From Amaranthus tricolor (lineage: Eukaryota; Streptophyta; Magnoliopsida; Caryophyllales; Amaranthaceae), in contig NC_080056.1 in the NCBI RefSeq assembly GCF_026212465.1, positions 21,928,482 to 21,992,481 on the forward strand: a stretch of DNA of 64,000 nucleotides. Reading direction: 5' to 3'. The notes below the pieces were generated by a model. It was not told the origin of the DNA. It saw only the letters and a list, made by a program, of their open reading frames with translations, and made no database searches. The position numbers and the translations under genes were made by a program. Position 1 is the stretch's first letter. Each line of letters opens with the position of its first letter. Positions 1 through 12,189 of the stretch are shown piece by piece.

Positions 1-334
1 ATTTATTCAAGGGAAAGAACGTGATGAGAGAAGATAGTGAGATCTTATAGTTTGTCTTAAAATCAGATTAATAAAAGGCGTTGAAATCCTACAGGTTGAT
101 AGAGAACCAATAGGCGGGGAGTAGGTTGTTTAAAATCAAACCTCGTTAACATATCGTGTTTTATTAAGTTTATTTTCTGCACATACGTTATTGTTTTACA
201 TATTGACTCAAAACAGTCCCAGTAAACAGTTTTGAAAGGTCACACAATCTCTTGAGATATTCTTCCAGACAAAACTTTTAAACGCCCATACTTTCTATTC
301 ACCCCCCATCTAGAGTGTATTCGACCTCCTATCA
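1..334 (+). mobile_element. Putative 3' part of a plant Ty1-copia-type LTR (R/U5 region), truncated by the window start
   Basis: This is the only non-satellite sequence in the window. Seen: a run containing 'ggcggggagtaggttg' (113-128), then 'aacctcgttaacatatcgtg' (140-159), a T-rich stretch, and a C-rich 'attcaccccccatctagag' (298-316) ending at 'cctatca' near 334, after which satellite starts. From general knowledge of plant Ty1-copia elements, a motif like 'gaacc-cgttaa-tcgtgt' in R/U5 and a 'ttcaccccccctctag' stretch just before the CA terminus are common. The sequence after the CA is satellite and not a tRNA-Met primer binding site (tggtatcagagc), so this would be the end of a 3' LTR or of a solo LTR on the + strand, not a 5' LTR. 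No coding sequence of the element is in the window. It could instead be unrelated single-copy DNA. Confidence 0.5.
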
Positions 335-3300
335 AATTTCATTGGCACACAACACTATTTGGTATATTTTGTTGAAATGGTCAGAATCCAAAAAAATAGA
401 TATATGCGTGAAATTACTTCCTAAGCTGCGTGTTTCAGGTTTTGAAGTGTTTTTGACACTTTGTAGCATAAAGTGGTTCAAACTTGGTTTATTTTGCATG
501 AAACTTGGTACACAATACTATTTGCTATATATTATTGTGTTGAAATGGTTAGAATCCGAAATAGTAGTCATATGCTTGAAATTACGTGCTAAGTTGCATT
601 TTTAAGGTTTTTATAGCTTTTTTAGAACTTTCTTGGATAAAAGGGTTCAAACTTTTTTTGTTTTGCATCAAACTTGGCACACAACACTATTTGGTATATA
701 TTATCTTGTTGAAATGGTTAGAATCGAAAACAATAGTCATATGCTTGAAATTACGTGCAATGATGCGTTTTTGAGGTTTTTAAGCGCTTTTGGCACTTTC
801 TCGCATAAATTGGTTCAAACTTGGTTTGTTTGGCCGGAAACTTGGCACACAACACTATTTGGTATATATTATTGTGTTGAAATCATTAGAATCCAAAACA
901 ATAGTCATATTTTTGAAATTACGTGCTAAATTACGTGTTTGTGGTTTTCTAAGCATTTTTGTGGTTTTTTAAGCGTTTTTGGAACTTTCTCGCATAAAAT
1001 GGGTCAAAAGAGGTTTTTTTGGCATGAAACTTGGTATATATTATTTTGTTGAAATAGTTACAATCCAAAAAAATAGTCATATGCTTTAAATTATGTTCTA
1101 AATTGCGTTTTTAATGTTTTTTAAGCTTTTTTGGCACTTTCTCGCATAAAATGGCTAAAACGTGGTTTGTTTTGCAGGAAACTTGTCACTAAAAAGTAAA
1201 TTCTATATATTATTGTGTTGAAATGGTGAGCAATCGAAAACAATGGTAAGGTGTTTGAAATTACATGCTAAGTTGCGTTTTTGAGGTTTTCAAGCGTTTT
1301 TGGCACTTTCTAGCATAAAGTGGTTCACACTTGGGTTGTTTTGCATGAAACTTGGTACACAACACTATTTGGCATATATTATTATGTTGAAATAATTAGA
1401 ATCCAAAACTGTAGTCATATTCTCGAAATTACGTTCTAAGTTGCGTATTTATGGTTTTTTTAAAGCTTTTTCGGCACTTTCTCGCATAAAGTGGTCAAAA
1501 CGTGGTTTTTTTTGCATGAAACTTGCCACTAAACACTATATGGTATATATTATTTTGTTGAAATGGTGACAATCGAAAACAATAGTCATATGCTTAAAAT
1601 TACGTCCTAAGTTGCGTGTTTGAGGTTTTTTAAGCGTTTTTAACACGTTCTCGCATAAAGTGGTTCAAACTTGTTTTTTGGGAACGAAATTTGGTACACG
1701 ACACTATTGGGTATATATTATTGTGTTGAAATGGTTAAAATTGAAAACAATAATCATATGCTTGAAATTACGTTCTAAGTTGCGTTTTTGGCGGTTTTTA
1801 AGCATTTTTGGCACTTGCTCGCATAAAGTAGTTCAAACATGGTTTGTTTTGCATGAAAGATTGCATACAACACTAGTTATTATATAATATTGTGTTGAAA
1901 AGATTAGAATTAAAAGCATATAGTCATATGCTTTAAATTACGTGCTAAGTTGCGTCTTTGTGGTTTTTTAAACGTTTTAGGTACTTTCTCGGATAAAGTG
2001 GTTCAATCTTGCTTCGTTTTTCATCAAACTTGGCACACAATAATATTTAGTGTATATTATCGTGTTGAAATGGTTGGAATAAAAAACAATAGTCATATGC
2101 TTGAAATTACGTGCAGATATGCGTTTTTGAGGTTTTTAAGCGTTTTTGGCACTTTCTCGCATAAAGTGGTTCAAACTTGGTTTGCTTGGCACGAAACTTC
2201 GCACACAACACTATTTGGTACATATTATTGTGTTGAAATTGTTAGAATCCAAAACAATAGTCATATGTGTGAAATTACGTGCTAAGTTGCGTGTTTGTGA
2301 ATTTTTAAACGCTTTTGGCACTTTCTCGCATAAAAAAGTTCAAATTTTGTTTGTTTTTCATGAAACATGGTACTAAACACTATTTGGTATATCTTATTGT
2401 GTTTAAATTGTTTGAATCGAAAACAATAGTCATGCTTGAAATTACGTGCTAAGTTGCGTGTTTGTGGTTTTTTAAGCGTTTTAGGCTTTTTCTCGGATAA
2501 AGTGGTTCAAACTTGGTTTGTTTCGCATCAAACTTGGCACACAACAATATTTGGTATACATTATCGTGTTAAAATGGTTAGAATCAAAAACAATAGTCAT
2601 ATGCTTGAAATTACGTGCAAAGATTCCTTTTTGAGGTTTTTCAGCGTTTTTGGCACTTTTCTCGCATAAAGTTGTTCAAACTTCGTTTGTTTGGCACGAA
2701 ACTTGGTATACAACACTACTTGATACATATTATTGTGTGGAAATTGTTAGAATTCAAAACAATAGTCATATGTTTTAAATTCCGTGCTAAGTTGCGTGTT
2801 TGTGGTTTTTTAAGCGTTTTTGGCACTTTCTCGCATAAAGTGGTTCAAACTTGGTTTATTTTTCATGAAAATTGGTACCAAACACTATTTGGCATATATT
2901 ATTTTGTTGAAATTTTTAGAATCGAAAACAATAGTCATATGCTTAAAATTACGTGCTAAATTGCGTTTTTAATGTTTTTAAAGCTTTTTTGGCATTTTCT
3001 CGCATAAAATGGTTAAAACGTGGTTTATTTTCCAGGAAACTTGTCACTAAAAATTATTTGGTATATATTATTATGTTGAAATGGTGACAATCAAAAACAA
3101 TAGTCATATGCTTGAAATTACGTCCTAAAATGCGTGTTTGAGGTTTTTTAAGCATTTTTAAAACTATCTCGCATTACATGGTTCTAACTTGGTTTGTTTG
3201 GAACAAAACTTGGCACACGACACGATCTGGTACATGTTATTGTGTTGAAATGGTTAGAATCCAAAACAATAGTCATACGCTTGATATTACGTGCAAAGAT

Positions 3301-3396
3301 GCGTTTTTGAGGTTTTTAAGTGTTTTTGGCACTTTCTCGCATAAAGTGGTTCAAACTTGGTTTGTTTGGCACAAAACATGGCACACAAAACTATTT
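335..3396 (+). repeat. Left edge: diverged satellite monomers without higher-order period
   Basis: Monomers start near 361, 524, 693, 861, 1033, 1202, 1371, 1542, 1710, 1878, 2050, 2217, 2386, 2553, 2722, 2891, 3060 and 3229; 335-360 is the tail of a broken one. Neighbours differ at many positions and I could not find a multi-monomer unit repeating here. The monomer at 861 carries a 20-bp tandem duplication (941-980) and has lost most of its 'cacacaacactattt' end. Old, unhomogenised copies like these are expected at the margin of a satellite array. The open frames here are not genes: they run across monomer borders and have no independent support. Confidence 0.9.
941..980 (+). repeat. 20-bp tandem duplication inside a monomer
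   Basis: The stretch 'gtggttttctaagcattttt' (941-960) is followed by 'gtggttttttaagcgttttt' (961-980). Most monomers carry this T-tract segment once. The two copies differ at two positions, so the duplication is not very recent. Confidence 0.85.
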
Positions 3397-5099
3397 GCTA
3401 TAAATTATTGTGTTGAAATTGTTAGAATCTAATAAAACAATAGTTATATGCTTGAAATTACATGCAAAGTTGCATTTTTAAGGTTTTCAAAGCTTTTTTG
3501 GCACGTTCTCGCATAAAGTGGTACAAACTTGGTTTGTTTTGCATGAAACTCGGCACTAAACACAATTTGGTATATATATTGTGTTAAAATGGTGACAATC
3601 GAAAACAATAGTTATATGCCTGAAATTACGTGCTAAGTTGCATTTTTAAGGTTTTTTCAGCTTTTTTGCATTTTCTCGTGTAAAGTGGTTCAAACTTGGT
3701 TTGTTTGGCACGAAACATGGGACACAAAATTATTTGGTAGATATTATTTTGTTGAAATTGTTAGAATCTAAAACAATAGTTATATGTTTGAAATTACATG
3801 CAAAGTTGCATTTTTAAGGTTTTTCAATCTTTTTTGGCACGTTCTCGCATAAAGTGGTCCAAACTTGGTTTGTTTTGCATGAAACATGGCACTAAACACA
3901 ATTTGGTATATATATTGTGTTAAAATGGTGAAAATCGAAAACAATAGTCATATGCCTGAAATTACGTGCTAAGTTGCATTTTTAAGGTTTTTTCAACTTT
4001 TTTGGCATTTTTTCGTGTAAAGTGGTTCAAACTTGGTTTGTTTAGCACGAAACATGGCACACAACACTATTTGGTATATATTATTTTTTTTAAATAGTGA
4101 AAATAAAAAACAATAGTGTTGAAATTGGTTTGTTTTGCATGCACACAGCACGAATTGCATATTTGAGGTTTTTTAGGCGTTATTGGCACTTTCTTGTATA
4201 AAGTGGTTCAAAATTGGTTTGTTTTGCATGAAACTTGGCACTAAACACTATTTGGTATAAATTATTGTGTTGAAATTTTTAGAATCGAAAAGAATAGTCA
4301 TATGCTTGAAATTACGAGCTAAATTGCGTTTTTGATGTTTTTTTAAGCTTTTTTGACACTTTCTCGCACAAAGTGGTTAAAACTTGGTTTTTTTTGCATG
4401 AAACATGGCACACGACACTAATTGGTATATATTATTGTGTTGAAATAGTTAGAATCCAAAAGAATAGTCATATGCTTTAAATTACGTGCTAAATTGCGTC
4501 TTTAATGTTTTTTAAGCTTTTTTGGCACTTTCTCGCATAAAGTGGTTAAAACGTGGTTTGTTTTGCAGGAAACTTGTCACTAAAAAGTATTTGGTATATG
4601 TTATTGTGTTGAAATGGTGAGAATCGAATATAATAGTCATATGCTTGAAATTACATCCTAAGTTGCGTGTTTGAGGTTTTTTAAACGTTTTTAGCACTTT
4701 CTCGCATAAAGTGGTTCAAACTTGGTGTTTTGGGAACGAAACTTTGCACACGACACTATTTGGTATATATTATTTTGTTGAAATGGTTAGAATCCAAAAC
4801 AATAGTCATATACTTGAAATTACGTGCTAAGTTTCGTTTTTAAGGTTTTTTCAGCTTTTTTGGCAATTTCTCGTGTAAAGTGGTTCAAACTTGGTTTGTC
4901 TACCACGAAACATGGCACACAACACGATTTGGTATATATTATTGTGTTGAAATAATGAAAATAAAAAAAAATCGTCAGATGCTTGAAATTACGTGCGAAG
5001 TTGCGTGTTTGTGGTTTTTTATGCGTTTTTTGCACTTTCTCGTATAAAGTGGTTCAAAATCGGTTTGTTTTGAATGAAACTTGGCACTAAACACTATTT
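3397..5099 (+). repeat. Ten-monomer segment holding all eight HOR monomer types; likely relative of the HOR founder
   Basis: Monomers start at 3397 (M3-like), 3569 (M4-like), 3736 (M3-like), 3905 (M4), 4073 (M5, scrambled), 4254 (M6), 4424 (M7), 4593 (M8), 4762 (M1) and 4931 (M2). The monomer at 3397 has the M3-specific 'gctataaatt' start and the 'aatctaataaaac' insertion found in every HOR M3, which the other left-flank M3-like copies lack. After M2 comes monomer X1 (5100), not M3, so the HOR is not yet closed here. It is the nearest relative of the HOR seen in the left flank, but its descent is inferred. Confidence 0.75.
4073..4253 (+). repeat. Scrambled M5 monomer (181 bp)
   Basis: The related monomer at about 8983 reads 'caatagtcatatgcttgaaa' here. 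This copy instead has a patch at about 4117-4152 built from three other parts of the monomer: 'tgttgaaatt', 'ggtttgttttgcatg' and 'cacacagcac'. It then rejoins at 'gaattgcatatttg'. The result is about 12 bp longer than a normal monomer. Confidence 0.8.
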
Positions 5100-8000
5100 G
5101 CTATAAATTATTGTGTTGAAATTTTTAGAATCGAAAACAATAGTCATATGCTTGAACTTAGTTGCTAAATTGCGTTTTTAATGTCTTTAAAGCTTTTTTG
5201 GCACTTTCTCGCATAATGTGGTTAAAACGTGGTTTGTTTTGCAAGAAGCTTGTCACTAAAAAGTATTTGGTATATATTATTGTGTTGAAATGGCGACTAT
5301 CGAAAACAATAGTCATATGCTTAAAATTACATGCTAAGTTGCGTTTTTGGCGGTTTTAAGCATTTTTGGCACTTGCTTGCATAAAGTAGTTCAAACATGG
5401 TTTGTTTTGCATGAAACATTGCATACAGCAGTACTTGTTATATATTATTGTGTTTAAATGATTGGAATCAAAAGCATATAGTCATATGCTTGAAATTACG
5501 TGCTAAGTTTCGTGTTTGTGGTTTTTTAAGCGTTTTAGGCTCTTTCTCGAATAAAGTGGTTCAAACTTAGTTTGTTTTGCATCAAACTTGGCACACAACA
5601 ATATTTGGTATATATTATTGTGTTGAAATGATTGGAATCCAAAACAATAGTGATATGCTTTAAATTACGTGCAAAGATGCGTTTTTGAGGTTTTTCAGCG
5701 TTTTTGGGACTTTCTCGCATAAAGTGGTTCAAACTTCGCTTGTTTGGCACGAAACGTGGCACTCAACACTTTTTGGTACATATTATTGTGTTGTCATTGT
5801 TAGAATCCAAAACAATAGTCATATGTTTTAAATTCTGTGCTAAGTTGCGTGTTTGTGATTTTTTAAGCGTTTTTGGCACTTTCTCGCATAAAGTGGTTCA
5901 AACTTGGTTTGTTTGGCACGAAACATGGCACACAAAACTATTTGGAACATATTATTGTGTTGTAATATTAAGAATCTAAAACAATAGTTATATGCTTGAA
6001 ATTACATGCTAAGTTGCATTATTAAGGTTTTATTAAGCTTTCTTGGCACTTTCTCGCATAAAGTGGTCCAAACTTGGTTTGTTTTCCATGAAACTTGGCA
6101 CTAAACACAATTTGGTATATATATTGTGTTAAAATGGTAACAATCGAAAACAATAGTCATATGCCTGAAATTACGTGCTAAGTTGCATTTTTAAGGTTTT
6201 TTCAGCTTTTTTTGCCTTTTCTCGTGTAAAGTGGTTCAAACTTGGTTTGTTTAGCACGAAACATGGCACACAACACTATTTGGTATATATATATTATGTT
6301 GTTGAAATAGTGAAAATAAAAAACAATAGTCATATGCTTGAAATTATGTGCGAAGTAGCATATTTGAGGTTTTTTAAGCGTTTTTGGCACTTTCTCGCAT
6401 AAAGTGGTTCAACATGGGTTTGTTTGGCACGAAACATGGCACACAAAAACTATTTGGTACATATTATTGTGTTGAAATTGTTAGAATCTAAAATAATAGT
6501 TATATGCTTGAAATTACATGCAAAGTTGCATTTTTAAGGTTTTTAAAGCTTTTTTGGCACGTTCTCGCATAAAGTGGTACAAACTTGGTTTGTTTTGCAT
6601 GAAACTTGGCACTAAACACAATTTGGTATATATATTGTGATAAAATGGTGACAATCGAAAACAATAGTTATATGCCTGAAATTACGTGCTAAGTTGCATT
6701 TTTAAGGTTTTTTCGGCTTTTTTGGTATTTTCTCGTGTAAAGTGGTTCAAACTTGGTTTGTTTAGCACGAAACATGGCACACATAACTATTTGGTATATA
6801 TTATTTTGTTTAAATAGTGAAAATAAAAAACAATAGTCATATGCTTGAAATTATGTGCGAAGTTGCAAATTTGAGGTTTTTTAAGCGTTTTTGGCACTTT
6901 CTCGCATAAAGTGGTTCAAAATTGGTTTGTTTGGCACGAAACATGGCACACAAAACTATTTTGTACATATTATTGTGTTGAATTTGTTAGAATCTAAAAC
7001 AATAGTTATATGCTTGAAATTACATGCAAAGTTGCATTTTTAAGGTTTTTAAAGCTTTTTTGGCACGTTCTCGCATAAAGTGGTCTAAACTTGGTTTGTT
7101 TTGCATGAAACTTGGCACTAAACACAATTTGGTATATATATTGTGATAAAATGGTGACAATCGAAAACAATAGTTATATGCCTGAAATTACGTGCTAAGT
7201 TGCATTTTTAAGGTTTTTTCAGCTTTTTTGCATTTTCTCGTGTAAAGTGGTTCAAACTTGGTTTGTTTGGCACGAAACATGGCACACAAAATTATTTGGT
7301 ACATATTATTGTGTTAAAATGGTAACAATCGAAAACAATAGTCATATGCCTGAAATTGCGTGCTAAGTTTCATTTTTATGGTTTTTTCAGTTTTTTTGGC
7401 ATTTTCTCGTGTAAAGTGGTTCAAACTTGGTTTGTTTAGCACGAAACATGGCACACAACACTATTTGGTATATATATTATGTTGTTGAAATAGTGAAAAT
7501 AAAAAACAATAGTCATATGCTTGAAATTATGTGCGAAGTAGCATATTTGAGGTTTTTTAAGCGTTTTTGGCACTTTCTCGCATAAAGTGGTTCAAACTTG
7601 GTTTGTTTGGCACGAAACATGGCACACAAAACTATTTGGAACATATTATTGTGTTGTAATTGTTAGAATCTAAAACAATAGTTATATGCTTGAAATTACA
7701 TGCTAAGTTGCATTTTTAAGGTTTTTTAAGCTTTTTTGGCACTTTCTCGCATAAAGTGGTCAAAACTTGGTTTGTTTTGCATGAAACTTGGCATTAAACA
7801 CAATTTGGTATATATATTGTGTTAAAATTTTAACAATCGAAAACAATAGTCATATGCCTGAAATTACGTGCTAAGTTGCATTTTTAAGGTTTTATCAGAT
7901 TTTTTGGCATTTTCTCCTGTAAAGTAGTTCAAACTTGGTTTGTTTAGCACGAAACATGGCACACAACACTATTTGGTATATATTATTTTGTTGAAATAGT

Positions 8001-9151
8001 GAAAAAAAAAAATAGTCATATGCTTTAAATTATGTGCGAAGTAGCATATTTGAGGTTTTTTAAGCGTTTTTGGCACTTTCTCGCATAAAGTGGTTCAACA
8101 TTGGTTTGTTTGGCACGAAACATGGCACACAAAAACTATTTGGTACATAATATTGTGTTGAAATTGTTAGAATCTAAAATAATAGTTATATGCTTGAAAT
8201 TACATGCAAAGTTGCATTTTTAAGGTTTTTAAAGCTTTTTTGGCACGTTCTCGCATAAAGTGGTCCAAACTTGGTTTGTTTTGCATGAAACTTGGCACTA
8301 AACACAATTTGGTATATATATTGTGTTAAAATGGTGACAATTGAAAACAATAGTCATATGCCTGAAATTACGTGCTAAGTTGCATTTTAAAGGTTTTTTG
8401 AGCTTTTTTTGCATTTTCTCGTGTAAAGTGGTGCAAACTTGGTTTGTTTAGCACGAAACATGGCACTCAACACTATTTGGTATATATTATTTTGTTGAAA
8501 TAGTGAAAATAAAAAACAATAGTTATATGCTTGAAATTATGTGCGAAGCAGCATATTTGAGTTTTTTTAAGCGTTTTTGGCATTTTCTCGTGTAAAGTGG
8601 TTCAAACTTGGTTTGTTTGGCACGAAACATGGCACACAAAACTATTTGGTACATATTATTGTGTTGAAATTGATAGAATCTAAAACAATAGTTATATGCT
8701 CTAAATTACATGCAAAGTTGCATTTTTAAGGTTTTTAAAGCTTTTTTGGCACGTTCTCGCATAAAGTGGTACAAACTTGGTTTGTTTTGCATGAAACTTG
8801 GCACTAAACACATTTGGTATATATATTGTGTTAAAATGGTGACAATCGAAAACAATAGTCATATGCCTGAAATTACGTGCTAAGTTGCATTTTTAAGGTT
8901 TTTTCAACTTTTTTGGCATTTTTTAGTGTAAAGTGGTTCAAACTTGGTTTGTTTAGCACGAAACATGGCACACAACACTATTTGGTATATATTATTTTTT
9001 TTAAATAGTGAAAATAAAAAACAATAGTCATATGCTTGAAATTACGTGTGAATTGCATATTTGAGGTTTTTTAAGCGTTTTTGGCACTTTCTTGTATAAA
9101 GTGGTTCAAAATTGGTTTGTTTTGCATGAAACTTGGCACTAAACACTATTT
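4254..9151 (+). repeat. Left block L1: pentamer M6-M7-M8-M1-M2, five X monomers, long trimer run
   Basis: The pentamer runs 4254-5099. X monomers run 5100-5943, recognised by 'atggcgactatcg' and 'aagaagcttgtcac' in X1/X2 and the 'gcatatagtcatat' variant in X3. From 5944 to 9151 an M3-M4-M5-like trimer repeats. The same order recurs in L2 at a constant offset of 4898 bp up to about 10877, which shows block duplication rather than independent drift. The block is 4898 bp long. Confidence 0.85.
5944..9151 (+). repeat. Trimeric higher-order repeat (M3-M4-M5, about 506 bp) in block L1
   Basis: M3-like monomers beginning 'ggtacatattattg' (or a close variant) start at 5944, 6456, 6962, 7298, 7638, 8142 and 8648. 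Most spacings are 504-512 bp, i.e. three monomers; two successive spacings near 338 bp (two monomers) interrupt the regularity. M4-like members carry 'tatgcctgaaatt', and M5-like members carry 'gtgaaaataaaaaac' and 'gcatatttgagg' or 'gcaaatttgagg'. The region is about 19 monomers long. Confidence 0.8.
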
Positions 9152-12100
9152 GGTATAAATTATTGTGTTGAAATTTTTAGAATCGAAAAGAATAGTCATA
9201 TGCTTGAAATTACGAGCTAAATTGCGTTTTTGATGTTTTTTTAAGCTTTTTTGACACTTTCTCGCACAAAGTGGTTAAAACTTGGTTTGTTTTGCATGAA
9301 ACATGGGACAAGACACTAATTGGTATATATTATTGTGTTGAAATAGTTAGAATCCAAAAGAATAGTCATATGCTTTAAATTACGTGCTAAATTGCGTCTT
9401 TAATGTTTTTAAAGCTTTTTTGGCACTTTCTCGCATAAAGTGGTTAAAACGTGGTTTGTTTTGCAGGAAACTTGTCACTCAAAATTATTTGGTATATGTT
9501 ATTGTGTTGAAATGGTGAGAATCGAATATAATAGTCATACGCTTGAAATTACATCCTAAGTTGCGTGTTTGAGGATTTTTAAACGTTTTTAACACTTTCT
9601 CGCATAAAGTGGTTCAAACTTGGTGTTTTGGGAACGAAACTTTGCACACGACACTATTTGGTATATATTATTTTGTTGAAATGGTTAGAATCCAAAACAA
9701 TAGTCATATACTTGAAATTACGTGCTAAGTTTCGTTTTTAAGGTTTTTTCAGCTTTTTTGGCAATTTCTCGTGTAAAGTGGTTCAAACTTGGTTTGTCTA
9801 CCACGAAACATGGCACACAACACGATTTGGTATATATTATTGTGTTGAAATAATGAAAATTAAAAACAATAGTCAGATGCTTGAAATTACGTGCGAAGTT
9901 GCGTGTTTGAGGTTTTTTATGCGTTTTTTGCACTTTCTCGTATAAAGTGGTTCAAAATCGGTTTGTTTTGAATGAAACTTGGCACTAAACACTATTTGCT
10001 ATAAATTATTGTGTTGAAATTTTTAGAATCGAAAACAATAGTCAAATGCTATAACTTAATTGCTAAATTGCGTTTTTAATGTCTTTAAAGCTTTTTTGGC
10101 ACTTTCTCGCATAATGTGGTTAAAACGTGGTTTGTTTTGCAAGAAGCTTGTCACTAAAAAGTATTTGGTATATATTATTGTGTTGAAATGGCGACTATCG
10201 AAAACAATAGTCATATGCTTAAAATTACATGCTAAGTTGCGTTTTTGGCGGTTTTAAGCATTTTTGGCACTTGCTTGCATAAAGTAGTTCAAACATGGTT
10301 TGTTTTGCATGAAACATTGCATACAGCAGTACTTGTGATATATTATTGTGTTTAAATGAATGGAATCAAAAGCATATAGTCATATACTTGAAATTACGTG
10401 CTAAGTTTCGTGTTTGTGGTTTTTTAAGCGTTTTAGGCACTTTCTCGAATAAAGTGGTTCAAACTTAGTTTGTTTTGCATCAAACTTGGCACACAACAAT
10501 ATTTGGTATATATTAATGTGTTGAAATGATTGGAATCCAAAACAATAGTCATATGCTTTAAATTACATGCAAAGATGCGTTTTTGAGGTTTTTCAGCGTT
10601 TTTGGGACTTTCTCGCATAAAGTGGTTCAAACTTCGCTTGTTTGGCATGAAACTTGGCACTCAACACTTTTTGGTAGATATTATTGTATTGAAATTGTTC
10701 GATTCCAAAACAATAGTCATATGTTTTAAATTCTGTGCTAAGTTGCGTGTTTGTGGTTTTTTAAGCGTTTTTGGCACTTTGTCGCATAAAGTTGTTCAAA
10801 CTTGGTTTGTTTGGCACGAAACATGGCACACAAAACTATTTGGTACATATTATTGTGTTGAAATTGTTAGAATCTAAAATAATAGTTATATGCTTGAAAT
10901 TACATGCAAAGTTTCATTTTTAAGGTTTTTAAAGCTTTTTTCGCACGTTCTCGCATAAAGTGGAACAAACTTGATTTGTTTTGCATGAAACTTGGCACTA
11001 AATACAATTTGGTATATATATTGTGTTCAAATGGTGACAATCGAAAACAATAGTCATATGTCTGAAATTATGTGCTAAGTTGCATTTTTAAGGTTTTTTC
11101 GGCTTTTTTGGCATTTTCTCGTGTAAAGTGGTTCAAACTTGGTTTGTTTAGCACGAAACATGGCACACATAACTATTTGGTATATATTATTTTGTTGAAA
11201 TAGTGAAAATAAAAAACAATAGTCATATGCTTGAAATTATGTGCGAAGTTGCAAATTTGAGGTTTTTTAAGCGTTTTTGGCACTTTCTCGCATAATGTGG
11301 TTCAAAATTGGTTTGTTTGGCACGAAACATGGCACACAAAACTATTTGGTACATATTATTGTGTTGAAATTGTTAGAATCTAAAACAATAGTTATATGCT
11401 TGAAATTACATGCAAAGTTGCATTTTTAAGGTTTTTAAAGCTTTTTTGGCACGTTCTCGCATAAAGTGGTCCAAACTTAGTTTGTTTTGTATGAAACTTG
11501 GCACTAAACACAATTTGGTATATATATTGTGTTAAAATGGTGAAAATCGAAAACAATAGTTATATGCCTGAAATTACGTGCTAAGTTGCATTTTAAAGGT
11601 TTTTTCAGCTTTTTTGGCATTTTCTCGTGTAAAGTGGTTCAAACATGGTTTGTTTGGCACGAAACATGGCACACAAAATTATTTGGTACATATTATTGTG
11701 TTGAAATTGTTAGAATCTAAAACAATAGTTATATGCTTGAAATTACATGCAAAGTTGCATTTTTAAGGTTTTTCAATCTTTTTTGGCATGTTCTCGCATA
11801 AAGTGGTCCAAACTTGGTTTGTTTTGCATGAAACTTGGCACTAAACACAATTTGGTATATATATTGTGTTAAAATGGTGACAATCGAAAACAATAGTCAT
11901 ATGCCTAAAATTACGTGCTAAGTTGCATTTTTAAGGTTTTTTCAACTTTTTTGGCATTTTTTCGTGTAAAGTGGTTCAAACTTGGTTTGTTTAGCACGAA
12001 ACATGGCACACAACACTATTTGGTATATATTATTTTTTTTAAATAGTGAAAATAAAAAACAATAGTCATATGCTTGAAATTACGTGCGAATTGCATATTT

Positions 12101-12189
12101 GAGGTTTTTTAAGCGTTTTTGGCACTTTCTTGTATAAAATGGTTCAAAATTGGTTTGTTTTGCATGAAACTTGGCACTAAACACTATTT
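9152..12189 (+). repeat. Left block L2: pentamer, five X monomers, short trimer run
   Basis: M6 starts at 9152, M1 at 9660, M2 at about 9829 and X1 at 9998. The X monomers end about 10841, and M3-like trimer members start at 10842, 11348 and 11685. The block is 3038 bp, shorter than L1 because the trimer run holds about 8 instead of 19 monomers. The near-identical X segments of L1 and L2 make a duplication the simplest explanation. Confidence 0.85.

Noticed and set aside
1..334. A gene or RNA gene in the non-satellite edge
   Set aside because: No long open frame, tRNA- or rRNA-like sequence was recognised; the LTR-like motifs explain it better.
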